Source: Thinopyrum elongatum | Taxonomy: Eukaryota; Streptophyta; Magnoliopsida; Poales; Poaceae | NCBI GenBank assembly: GCA_011799875.1 | Contig: CM022302.1 | Location: forward strand, 99,651,494 to 99,715,493 | Direction: 5' to 3' | Length of the DNA stretch: 64,000 nucleotides | Shown: positions 55,490-64,000 of the stretch, piece after piece | Numbering within the stretch: position 1 is the stretch's first letter | Layout of the letters: every line of letters begins with the position of its first letter | Notes under the pieces: generated by a model | Told to the model about the DNA's origin: nothing | Databases searched by the model: none | The model's input: the letters and a program-made list of their open reading frames with translations, nothing else | Position numbers and translations under genes: made by a program

Positions 55490-55634
55490 GAGCTCCTCTC
55501 AACTGTAGGCTTTCGGGCCTTCTCTGCTACTCTTTGCTCGTGGGCCTGGAGGGCCTCTACGGGCCTGAATCCTGGCCCATGGATGGGTTTCTAGTCGTAT
55601 ACAGGCCGTGGAGGCCCAGTAGGTGGCATTTTTT
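55490..55634 (+). ncRNA. candidate pol III transcript of about 145 nt
   Basis: Pol III snRNA-type initiation is expected about 23 bp after the TATA box, near 55490. The first T run long enough to terminate pol III is TTTTTT at 55629-55634. The interval is GC-rich and has self-complementary GGGCCT/AGGCCC blocks (GGGCCTGGAGGGCCTCTACGGGCC, quoted here by key motif). It has no resemblance to U6, U3 or a tRNA that I can see. Existence rests only on the promoter and terminator. Confidence 0.25.
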
Positions 55635-55639
55635 ATATT

Positions 55640-56210
55640 TTTTTCTAGTATTTTTGTTTTCTTTTTTGCTTTATTTATTTTATTTTGTTTCTACTTACAA
55701 CAAAATACAAACTGTTTTTCAGTGATTCTTTTTGCTTTTAGGTAATAAAAATTATAAACTTGCTGTTAGTGCCATTAGTTTTCCAATTTGAATAGTTTAA
55801 ATTTGAATTCTTTGAAATTTGTGTGAATTACTAGTTTGTGATTAACTTTACTATAAAAATAGATTTTGGAGTGATTCTTTTTCCTGCTATTTAATATTAC
55901 TGTGTTTTATCATTATATTCAAAAACAGTTTTTGTTATTTTAGTTTCTAACAAAAAAATTCTTTATGATAATTCTTTTTGCTATTAAAGTTTCTAACAAA
56001 AAAAGTTCTTTATGAAAATTCTTTTTGCTTTTAATGTTTTGAACAGAAAATACTTTGATAATTTTAGTTGCATAAATTTTAGTTGATTCCTTTTGCTATT
56101 AGAGTTTCATTAAAGTTTTCTAGTTCATTCTTTTTTCTATTAGAGTTTTATTAGAGTTTTCTAGTTCATTCTTTTAGTTTATTATTTTTGCTATTAGAGT
56201 TTCATAAAAG
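55640..56210. other. AT-rich spacer with TGCTATTAGAGTTT repeats
   Basis: Short repeats TTTTTGCTATTAGAGTTT(C/T)AT(T/A)A occur several times between 55985 and 56205. No gene. Confidence 0.6.
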
Positions 56211-56757
56211 TTGAGAGGGTTACGGCAAAAACTGGATGCACTTCGTGTACAAAATCGACAATCTCTTTCGAAGTATCAGGGTATCGGACGAAAACTCATC
56301 TGTTACAAAGGGATTTCGTTTTTTTTGGACTTATTTGAACTCCAGACTTTTTGTGTGTTCAAAATGAACCATTCAAAGCCACATCATCAATTTTCAAACC
56401 TTTCTAACTTCATCTGTTATTTTTCATGCATTTACTGATTTTTTTTGAGCTAAATGACCCTGAAATTGAAAAGCACTTCACATGAACTCTAAAGAGGTTG
56501 AAAATTGGCATGATATCATCATTTCACCCACATAGCATGTGCTAAAAAGTTGAGAGGGTTACAGCAAAAACTGGATGCACTTCGTGTACAAAATGGACAA
56601 TCTCTTTTGAAGTATCAGGGTTTCGGACAAAAACTCATCTGTTACAAAGGGATTTCATTTTTTTGAACTTATTTGAACTCCAGAATTTTTGTGTGCTCAA
56701 AATGAACCATTCAAAGCCATATCATCAATTTTCAACCCTTTCTGACTTCATCTGTCT
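56211..56757. repeat. 339-bp direct repeat, about 1.6 copies
   Basis: The block starting TTGAGAGGGTTACGGC at 56211 recurs at 56550 (TTGAGAGGGTTACAGC), continuing through CACTTCGTGTACAAAAT, ACTCATCTGTTACAAAGG and CCATTCAAAGCCA. The second copy ends at the 3' end of the TNPD gene. Confidence 0.85.
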
Positions 56758-59700
56758 TCACTTTTTCTTCGCTTGTGTCCTTTGCTTATTGCGCCGTAAC
56801 CATGGATATTCTTCATCGCTTAACAGGGTGCTTGGGTCCGCCTTGACTTTGAAGGGAGGAATTTCATGAAACTTTTCATAATCTTCAGACATGTGTGTCT
56901 TACCCTCCACTCCCACGATGTCTCTTTTCCCTGAAAGAACTATGTGGCGCTTTGGCTCATCGTATGATGTATTCGCTTCCTTATCTTTTCTTTTTCTCGG
57001 TTTGGTAGACATGGCCTTCACATAGAAAACCTGAGCCACATCATTGGCTAGGACGAATGGTTCGTCTGTGTACCCAAGATTGTTCAGATCCACTGTTGTC
57101 ATTCCGTAATGTGGCTCTACCTGTACCCCGCCTCCTGACAGATTGACCCATTTGCACTTAAACAAAGGGACCTTAAAATCATGTCCGTAGTCAAGTTCCC
57201 ATATATCCACTATGTAACCATAATATGTGTCCTTTCCCCTCTTGGTTGCTGCATCAAAGCGGACACCGCTGTTTTGGTTGGTGCTCTTTTGATCTTGGGC
57301 GATCTTGTAAAATGTATTCCCATTTATCTCGTATCCTTTGTAAGTCAATACAGTCGAAGATGGTCCCCTGGACAACAAGTACAGCTCATCAGAAACAGTA
57401 TTGTTACCTTTGAGACGTGTTTCCAACCAACTGCCGAAAGTCCTGATGTGTTCACATGTAATCCAGTCGTCACACTGCTCCGGGTGTTTGGAGCGCAGAA
57501 TGTTCTTGTGTTCATCGACATACGGGGTCACCAAGGTAGAGTTCTGTAGAACTGTGTAGTGTGCTTGAGACCAAGAATGCCCGTCCCTGCATATTATTGA
57601 GTCCCCTCCTAGCGTGCCTTTTCCAGTCAGTCTCCCCTCATACCGCGATTGAGGGAGACCAATCTTCTTATGGTCAGGAATGAAGTCAACACAAAACCCA
57701 ATGACATCCTCTGTTTGATGGCCCATGGAGATGCTTCCTTCTGGCCTAGCGCGGTTACGGACATATTTCTTTAGGACTCCCATGAACCTCTCAAAGGGGA
57801 ACATATTGTGTAGAAATACAGGGCCCAGAACGATAATCTCGTCGACTAGATGAACTAGGACGTGCGTCATGATATTGAAGAAGGATGGTGGGAACACCAG
57901 CTCGAAAATGACAAGACATTGCGCCACATCACTCCTTAGCCTTGGTATGATTTCTGGATCGATCACCTTCTGAGAGATTGCATTGAGGAATGCACATAGC
58001 TTCACAATGGCTAATCGAACATTTTCCGGTAGAAGCCCCCTCAATGCAACCGGAAGCAGTTGCATCATAATCACGTGGCAGTCATGAGACTTTAGGTTCT
58101 GAAACTTTTTCTCTGCCATATTTATTATTCCCTTTATATTCGACGAGAAGCCAGACGGGACCTTCATACTGAGCAGGCATTCAAAGAAGATTTCCTTCTC
58201 TTCTTTGGTAAGAGCGTAGCTGGCAGGACCTTCATACTAATTGGAGGCATGCTGTCTTTTTCGTGCCAACGTTGCAGGTCCTCCCGTGCCTCCGGTGTAT
58301 CTTTTGTCTTTCCATACACGCCCAAGAAGCCTAGCAGGTTCACGCAAAGGTTCTTTGTCACGTGCATCACGTCGATTGAAGAGCGGACCTCTAGGTCTTT
58401 CCAGTAGGGTAGGTCCCAAAATATAGATTTCTTCTTCCACATGGGAGCGCGTCCCTCAGCGTCATTCGGAAAAGATAGTCCGCCGGGACCCTTTCCAAAG
58501 ATTACGTGTAAATCATTGACCATAGCAAGTACGTGATCACCGGTATGCATGGCGGGCTTCTTCCGGTGACCTGCCTCGCCTTTGAAATGCTTGCCTTTCT
58601 TTCGACATTGATGGTTGGTCGGAAGAAATCGACGATGCCCCAGGTACACATTCTTCCTGCATTTGTCCAGGTATATACTTTCGATGTCAGCTAAACAGTG
58701 CGTGCATGTGTGCTATCCCTTGTTTGTCTGTCCTGAAAGGTTACTGAGAGCAGGCCAATCATTGATGGTTACAAATAGCAACGCATGCAGGTCAAATTCC
58801 TCCTGTCTGTGCTCATCCCACACACGTACACCGTTTCCATTCCACAGCTGTAAAAGTTCTTCAACTAATGGCCTTAGGTACACATCAATGTCGTTGCCGG
58901 GTTGCTTAGGTCCTTGGATGAGTACTGGCATCATAATGAACTTCCGCTTCATGCACAGCCAAGGAGGAAGGTTATAGATACATAGAGTCACGGGCCAGGT
59001 GCTGTGATTGCTGCTCTGCTCCCCGAACGGATTAATGCCATCCGCGCTTAAACCAAACCATACGTTCCTTGGGTCACCTACAAACTCAGCCAGGTACTTT
59101 CTCTCTATTTTTCTCCACTGCGACCCATCAGCGGGTACTCTCAACTTCCCGTCTTTTTACGGTCCTCTCTGTGCCATCGCATCAACTTGGCATGCTCTTT
59201 GTTTCTCAACAGACGTTTCAACCGTGGTATTATAGGAGCATACCACATCACCTTGGCAGGAACCCTCTTCTTGGGGGGCTCGCCGTCAACATCACCAGGG
59301 TCATCTCGTCTGATCTTATACCGCAATGCACCGTATACCGGGCATGCGTTCAAATCCTCGTACGCACCACGGTACAGGATACTGTCATTAGGGCATGCAT
59401 GTATCTTCTGCACCTCCAATCCTAGAGGGCATACGACCTTCTTTGCTGCGTACGTACTGTCGGGCAATTCGTTATCCTTTGGAAGCTTCTTCTTCAATAT
59501 TTTCAGTAGCTTCTCAAATCCTTTGTCAGGCACAGCATTCTCTGCCTTCCACTGCAGCAATTCCAGTACGGTACCGAGCTTTGTGTTGCCATCTTCGCAA
59601 TTGGGGTACAACCCTTTTTGGTGATCCTCTAACATGCGATCGAACTTCAGCTTCTCCTTTTCACTTTCGCACTGTCTCCTTGCATCAACAATGACCCGGC

Positions 59701-60058
59701 GGAGATCATCATCGGGCACATCGTCTGGTTCCTCTTGATCTTCAGCTTCCCCCGTTGCAGCATCACCGTATTCAGGGGACACATAGTTGTCATCTTCCTC
59801 TTCTTCTTCGCTGTCTTCCATCATAACCCCTATTTCTCCGTGCCTGGTCCAAACATTATAGTGTGGCATGAAACCCTTATAAAGCAGGTGGGTGTGAAGG
59901 ATTTTCCGGTCGGAGTAAGACTTCGTATTCCCACATATAGGGCATGGACAACACATAAAACCATTCTGCTTGTTTGCCTCAGCCACTTCGAGAAAATTAT
60001 GCACGCCCTTAATGTACTCGGAGGTGCGTCTGTCACCGTACATCCATTGCCGGTTCAT
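56758..60058 (-). pseudogene. TNPD-type CACTA transposase (Transposase_21/TNP2), broken
   Basis: Single long frame of about 1,100 codons from ATG 60056-60058 to the stop at 56758, without introns. Domains in order: N-terminal transposase-associated zinc region (MNRQWMYGDRRTSEYI, CCPCPICGN, residues about 1-75), an acidic stretch EDSEEEEEDD, the Transposase_21 core (about 59600-58170; CPNDSILYRG, NLPPWLCMKRKF, LVQG-type ILIQGPKQPGNDIDVYLRPL with the central Asp residues), a DUF4218-like region (LLPVALRGLLPENVRLAI, FPPSFFNIMTHVLVHL, MFPFERFMGVLKKYVRNRA), and a DUF4216-like region (YYGYIVDIWELDYGHDF, PFVLANDVAQVFYV). A one-base deletion near 59150, a TAG at 58713-58715 and a frameshift near 58225 inactivate it. 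It would cut and join the element's ends, binding with TNPA at the subterminal motifs. Confidence 0.9.
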
Positions 60059-60233
60059 CTGCGTGCATTATATATAATTAAGTGTGTCAAAAACCATTAC
60101 AAAACATCATGAATAGATAAGTGACCAAATTAATAGAAGTTCATCATCACATTAAAACCAAAGTACATACATAGTTCTCATTGAACAACATATAGCTCTC
60201 CAGAGCATCTAATTAAACCATACATTATTGAAA

Positions 60234-60679
60234 CTATGTAAACCATTTCAATGCAACAACAAATGCGATCATAATCGCAACCAAGGCAACAATTGATCCA
60301 ACGGCATAATGATACCAAGCCTCGGTATGAATGGCATATTTTCTATACTTTCTAATCTTGAAGCGCATTGCATCCATCTTGATCTTGTGATCATCGACGA
60401 CATCCGCAACATGCAACTCCAATATCATCTTCTCCTCCTCAATTTTTTTCAATTTTTCCTTCAAGTAATTGTTTTCTTCTTCAACTAAATTTAACCTCTC
60501 GACAATAGGGTCGGTTGGAATTTCCGGTTCACATACCTCCTAGATAAAAAAATCTATGTCACGTTGGTCGGCATAATTGTCATAAACAATAAATGAACCA
60601 AATACTTAAAAAATATAATATATACCACATCTGAATCATAGACAGGACGAGGGCCGACGGGGGCGGATACCAAAACCAT
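60234..60679 (-). CDS. small coiled-coil, tail-anchored protein carried by the CACTA element
   Basis: Two exons: 60679-60626 (MVLVSAPVGPRPVYDSDV, donor GTATAT) and 60539-60234, giving about 120 residues. The second exon reads EVCEPEIPTDPIVERLNLVE, a charged heptad region rich in Glu/Lys/Leu (about residues 40-70), a basic stretch (MRFKIRKYRKYA), and a final hydrophobic segment (VGSIVALVAIMIAFVVALKWFT). That layout fits a cytosolic coiled coil with a C-terminal membrane anchor. It is the only intact reading frame in the transposon, lying between its promoter end and the TNPD gene on the same strand. I have seen similar predicted grass proteins but know of no function. Frame preservation suggests use, but it is short enough to be chance. 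Confidence 0.5.
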
Positions 60680-61020
60680 CACACTATATAATAACAAACA
60701 ATAATAAACGTAAGAAAATTATACAAGTATCTATCTAAATCATACAAGTAAGAATTTTTTTCTTTTAGAAAGAAGATAAGAACAAGAGGCTCACCACGGT
60801 GGTGCCGGCGACGAGATCGGCGCGGGCAATCGACGGCGGTGAAGACGGGGACGGGACGTGACGGACCGCTAAACCTAGACAAATCTTGAGGAAAATGGAG
60901 CTTGGAGGTCAAGTTTGGAGAGGAGAAAGCTTAAGTAGTGTGGCTCGGGCATTTCATCGAACACCTCATGTGCATAGGAGGTGAGCTAGAGCACCACAAA
61001 GCCCTCCCCTCACCGGCCAG
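60680..61020 (-). promoter_or_regulatory. likely 5' leader/promoter side of the CACTA genes
   Basis: Non-coding sequence between the right subterminal array and the first ATG (60679). It is GC-rich near 60640-60870 and has no clear TATA box that I would defend. Confidence 0.3.
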
Positions 61021-61371
61021 AAAAAAAAACAGAGCAGTGGAGTGCTCTGGTCGCGGGTGAGGGGTATATATAGGCACAACATTGGTCCCGGTTTGTGGTT
61101 GGAACCGGGACTAAAGGCCACCCTTTGGTCCCGGTTCCAGCCACGAACCGGGACCAATGGATGTGGGCCAGGAGCGAGGCCCATTGGTCCCGGTTCGTGT
61201 CTGGAACCGGGACCAAAAGGTCCAGATGAACTGGGACCAATGCCCCACGAGGCCCGGCCGGCCCCCTGGGCGCATGAACCGGGACGTATGCCCCCATGGG
61301 TCCCGGTTCGTGACTGAACCGGGACTAATGGGCTGGGCAGGCCTGAACCAAAGCCCTGTTTTCTACTAGTG
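61020..61371. repeat. right CACTA terminus and subterminal motifs
   Basis: About nine GGTCCCGGTT/AACCGGGACC motifs in alternating orientation between 61082 and 61325, then CCCTGTTTTCTACTAGTG at the end. This is the 5' side relative to the element's genes. Confidence 0.9.
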
Positions 61372-61983
61372 ACCACCAAACATCTTGGCGAAGATATCCC
61401 CACAAGTGATGTCCTAGTATTGGTTTGCCTTCTCGTCTCCATGTTGCTAGGATCCATGAACATGATAGCACGCCCTTTGACCACTCTTTTGCTTCTTTGC
61501 TCCTTGCGCGCCAATGCAACGCCAATGCAAGCTTTTGCTCCTCAATCTCAACCTCTTTCATTTTTTGTTCAGCGTCTAATGCAAGTCTTTTCATCTCAAT
61601 TTCAAGTCTCTTTCTTCCGCTAACACCTTCCTCTCTTTGGCCACCGCCTTTTCCTTCTATATCGCCTTCTCCATCATCTTCATCTCATAGAAACAATCAT
61701 CTTTTCCTCCTTCCCGTCAGCCGCCAATGCCTTGTTCATCTCGAGCATCACAATCAACTCTTCTTTGTATGCTCGAACACCACCATTCTTCTCGGTTTAC
61801 TTTGCAATCGTTTCTCCATCTAGTTAGACAAAAGGAGTGGATGGGTTCTCTACCAAGTCATATGAACAACAACATTGGTGTTGAGCCTTTTTCCTCTTCG
61901 GTGCTATCTCATAGTTCCTTCTTGTCCACTTTTCATGTCCATCAAGCTCTTTGTACGAATGATGCAAAGAGAAGGCTGCTTTT
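61372..61983 (-). pseudogene. PIF/Harbinger ORF1-like (Myb/NAM-associated) gene fragment
   Basis: Minus-strand remnant with frames shifting several times. From right to left come a KELDGHEKWTRRNYEIAPKR segment (about 61960-61900; the KW and Lys/Arg-rich features fit the region after the SANT domain), then EMNKALAADGKEEKM (about 61750-61710), a Lys/Glu coiled segment EIEMKRLALDAEQKMKEVEI (about 61600-61545), and IMFMDPSNM (about 61465), the near-C-terminal signature of NAM-associated/GST-T3-like grass proteins. Cut at 61983 by the Angela-type LTR and at 61372 by the CACTA element; the 3' part continues leftwards at 39329. The family assignment is from memory and moderate. Confidence 0.45.
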
Positions 61984-63721
61984 TGTTGGGGAACGTAGCA
62001 GAATTTTAAAATTTTCTACGCATCACCAAGATCAATCTATGGAGTCATCTAGCAACGAGTGAGATGGGAGTGTATCTACATACCCTTGTAGATCGCGAGC
62101 GGAAGCGTTCAAGAGAACGGGGTTGATGGAGTCGTACTCGTCGTGATCCAAATCACCGATGACCGAGCGCCGAACGGACGGCACCTCCGCGTTCAACACA
62201 CGTACGGAGCAGAGACGTCTCCTCCTTCTTGATCCAGCAAGGGGGGAGGAGAGGTTGATGGAGATCCAGCAGCACGACGGTGTGGTGGTGGAAGCAGCGG
62301 GATTTCAGCAGGGCTTCGCCAAGCGCTACTGGAGGAGGAAGAGGTGTCACGGGAGGGAGAGGGAGGCGCCAGGGGCTGAGCTGTTTCTCCCATGCACCTC
62401 CCCACTATATATAGGGGTGGAGGGGGCTGGTTTCTTGCCCTCCAAGTCCATTGGGGCGTTGGCAAAGGTGGAAGGAAAGAAATCCCATCCTTTCCCTTCC
62501 CCACCGATTGTTATCACCCTTTTTTAGGGATCTTGATCTTATCCCTTCGGGATATGATCTTATTCCTTCTAAGGGGGAATCTTGGTGCGCCTTGACTAGG
62601 GGTGTGGGGCCTTGCCCCCACTACCCACGTTCATGTGGGTCCCCCCATGCAGGTGGGCCCCACTCCGGAACCTTCTAGAACCTTCTCGGTACAATACCGA
62701 AAAATCCCGAACATTTTCCGGTGGCCAAAATAGGACTTCCCATATATAAATCTTTACCTCCGGACCATTCCGGAACTCCTCGTGACGTCCAGGATCTCAT
62801 CCGAGACTCCGAACAACCTTCGGGTTACCGCATACTAATATCTCTATAACCCTAGCGTCACCGAACCTTAAGTGTGTAGACCCTACGGGTTCGGGCGACA
62901 CGCAGACATGACCGAGACGACTCTCCGGTCAATAACCAACAGCGGGATCTGGATACCCATGTTGGCTCCCACATGCTCCTCGATGATCTCATCGGATGAA
63001 CCACGATGTCGAGGATTCAATCAATCCCGTACGCAATTCCCTTTGTCTATCGGTACGATACTTGCCCGAGATTCGATCGTCGGTATCTCGATACCTTGTT
63101 CAATCTCGTTACCGGCAAGTCTCTTTACTCGTTTCCGTAACACATCATCCCGTGAACAACTCCTTGATCACATTGAGCTCATTATGATGATGTCCTACCG
63201 AGTGGGCCCAGAGGTACCTCTCCGTTACATGGCGTGACAAATCCCAGTCTCGATTCGTGCCAACCCAACAGATACTTTCGGAGATACCCGTAGTGCACCT
63301 TTATAGCCACCCAGTTACGTTGTGACGTTTGGTGCACCCAAAGCACTCCTACGGTATCCGGGAGTTGCACAATCTCATGGTCTAAGGAAAAGTTACTTGA
63401 CATTGGAAAAGCTTTAGCAAACGAACTACACGATCTAGTGCTAGGCTTAGGATTGGGTCTTGTCCATCACATCATTCTCCTAATGATGTGATCCCGTTAT
63501 CAATGACATCCAATGTCCATGGTCAGGAAACCGTAACCATCTATTGATCAACGAGCTAGTCAACTAGAGGCTTTACTAGGGACATGTTGTGGTCTATGTA
63601 TTCACACATGTATTACGATTTCCGGATAACACAATTATAGCATGAATAACAGACAATTATCATGAACAAGGAAATATAATAATAACCATTTTATTATTGC
63701 CTCTAGGGCATATTTCCAACA
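61984..63721 (-). repeat. Angela-type 3' LTR
   Basis: Complete TG...CA LTR with a TATATATAGGG box near 62405 read on the plus strand. Frames inside it (for example around 62159-62527) are not genes. Confidence 0.9.
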
Positions 63722-63753
63722 GTCTCCCACTTGCACTAGAGTCAATAATCTAG

Positions 63754-63996
63754 TTACATTGTGATGAATCGAACACCCATAGAGTACTGGTGTTGATCAT
63801 GTTTTGCTCGTGAAAGAGGTTTAGTCAACGGATCTGCTACATTCAAATCCGTGTGCACTTTACAAATATCTATGTCTCCATCTTGAACATGTTCACGTAT
63901 GGAGTTGAAGCGACGCTTGATATGCCTGGTCCTTTTGTGAAACCTGGGCTCCTTGGCAAGGGCAATAGCTCCAGTGTTGTCACAGAAGAGAGCCAT
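63754..63996 (-). CDS. C-terminal part of Copia pol (RNase H), partial
   Basis: Last 80 codons of an Angela-type polyprotein, open to the stop at 63754. It shows the RNase H/C-terminal motifs FCDNTGAIALAKEP, HKRTRHIKRRFNSIRE and VHTDLNVADPLTKPL. The enzyme removes the RNA strand of the replication intermediate. The Met at 63994-63996 is internal; the coding sequence continues upstream past the right edge of the window. It lies 32 bp from the 3' LTR, as expected. Confidence 0.85.
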   Translation of the reverse strand: MALFCDNTGAIALAKEPRFHKRTRHIKRRFNSIREHVQDGDIDICKVHTDLNVADPLTKPLSRAKHDQHQYSMGVRFITM

Positions 63997-64000
63997 TGGA

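Larger units (their letters stand above)
39330..61371 (-). mobile_element. 22-kb CACTA transposon with both ends
   Basis: The termini are CACTAGTAGAAAA at 39330 and its exact complement ending at 61371, flanked by the 3-bp duplication ACC (39327-39329 and 61372-61374). Subterminal arrays of GGTCCCGGTT(C/G) motifs in both orientations occupy 39352-39530 and 61080-61340. Genes are read right to left: small membrane-anchored protein (60679-60234), TNPD transposase (60058-56758), TNPA-like/Ulp1 ORF (53424-39890). The interior also has a CLASSY-derived inverted repeat, minisatellites and a U6-like promoter. A 9702-bp Copia insertion (41888-51589) accounts for almost half its length. Confidence 0.92.
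61984..64000 (-). mobile_element. Angela/BARE/WIS-type Copia retrotransposon, 3' end
   Basis: The 3' LTR (61984-63721, 1738 bp) reads on the minus strand from TGTTGGAAATATGCCC to GAACGTTCCCCAACA-like sequence. The purine tract AAGTGGGAGACT lies at 63722-63733. The internal region continues beyond the right edge. CTTTT at 61979-61983 should be the left copy of the target duplication. Length and ends match the Angela group closely. Confidence 0.9.

Noticed and set aside
62159..62527. 122-codon frame near the right edge
   Set aside because: It lies wholly in the Angela-type LTR and spans its TATA box.

Overview
The window is plant nuclear DNA, almost certainly from a Triticeae grass (wheat, Aegilops or barley group). 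It carries Stowaway MITEs with TA duplications (one closely matching the Thalos type), an Angela/BARE/WIS-type Copia LTR, Gypsy elements, and large CACTA transposons with subterminal arrays of host-typical motifs. I see no intact host gene, rRNA, tRNA gene, organellar, viral or bacterial locus. Nearly everything is nested, mostly decayed transposable elements. Family names are recalled from sequence features and were not searched.

Layout. 1-10,780 is low-copy-like DNA with MITEs, two tRNA-derived SINE-like units, simple repeats and an old LTR fragment. 10,780-22,282 holds the 3' part of a CACTA element. Its only recognisable gene is a multi-exon Transposase_24 (TNPA-like) gene whose N-terminal exon-intron module has been amplified in tandem and which now has four premature stops. 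Behind it lie a GGCC-motif subterminal array, split by a 917-bp solo LTR with a perfect CTTTA duplication, and a CACTA 3' terminus. That terminus sits inside the reverse transcriptase of a minus-strand Gypsy element (22,283-31,555). The Gypsy locus has three full LTRs and two copies of the same internally deleted body, i.e. a tandem LTR-sharing array. The array abuts the broken 5' LTR of a decayed plus-strand Copia element (31,556-37,661).

39,330-61,371 is a 22-kb CACTA transposon with both termini (CACTAGTAGAAAA) and an ACC target duplication. On the minus strand it encodes a TNPD-type transposase (broken), a small coiled-coil protein with a C-terminal membrane anchor, and a second ORF joining a TNPA-like region to a Ulp1-like cysteine protease (broken). 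That second ORF is split by a 9.7-kb non-autonomous Copia element with near-identical LTRs and a CGAGG duplication. Between the two transposase genes lie a long inverted repeat derived from a CLASSY-like SNF2 chromatin-remodeller gene and a motif pair matching the plant U6-type RNA polymerase III promoter (upstream sequence element and TATA box 24 bp apart).

The 22-kb CACTA itself split a PIF/Harbinger ORF1-like pseudogene (39,329 joins 61,372). An Angela-type Copia (61,984 to beyond the right edge) also cut this pseudogene. The most unusual material is inside the 22-kb CACTA: a transposon-borne hairpin against a gene family of the RNA-directed DNA methylation pathway, and a candidate pol III transcription unit.
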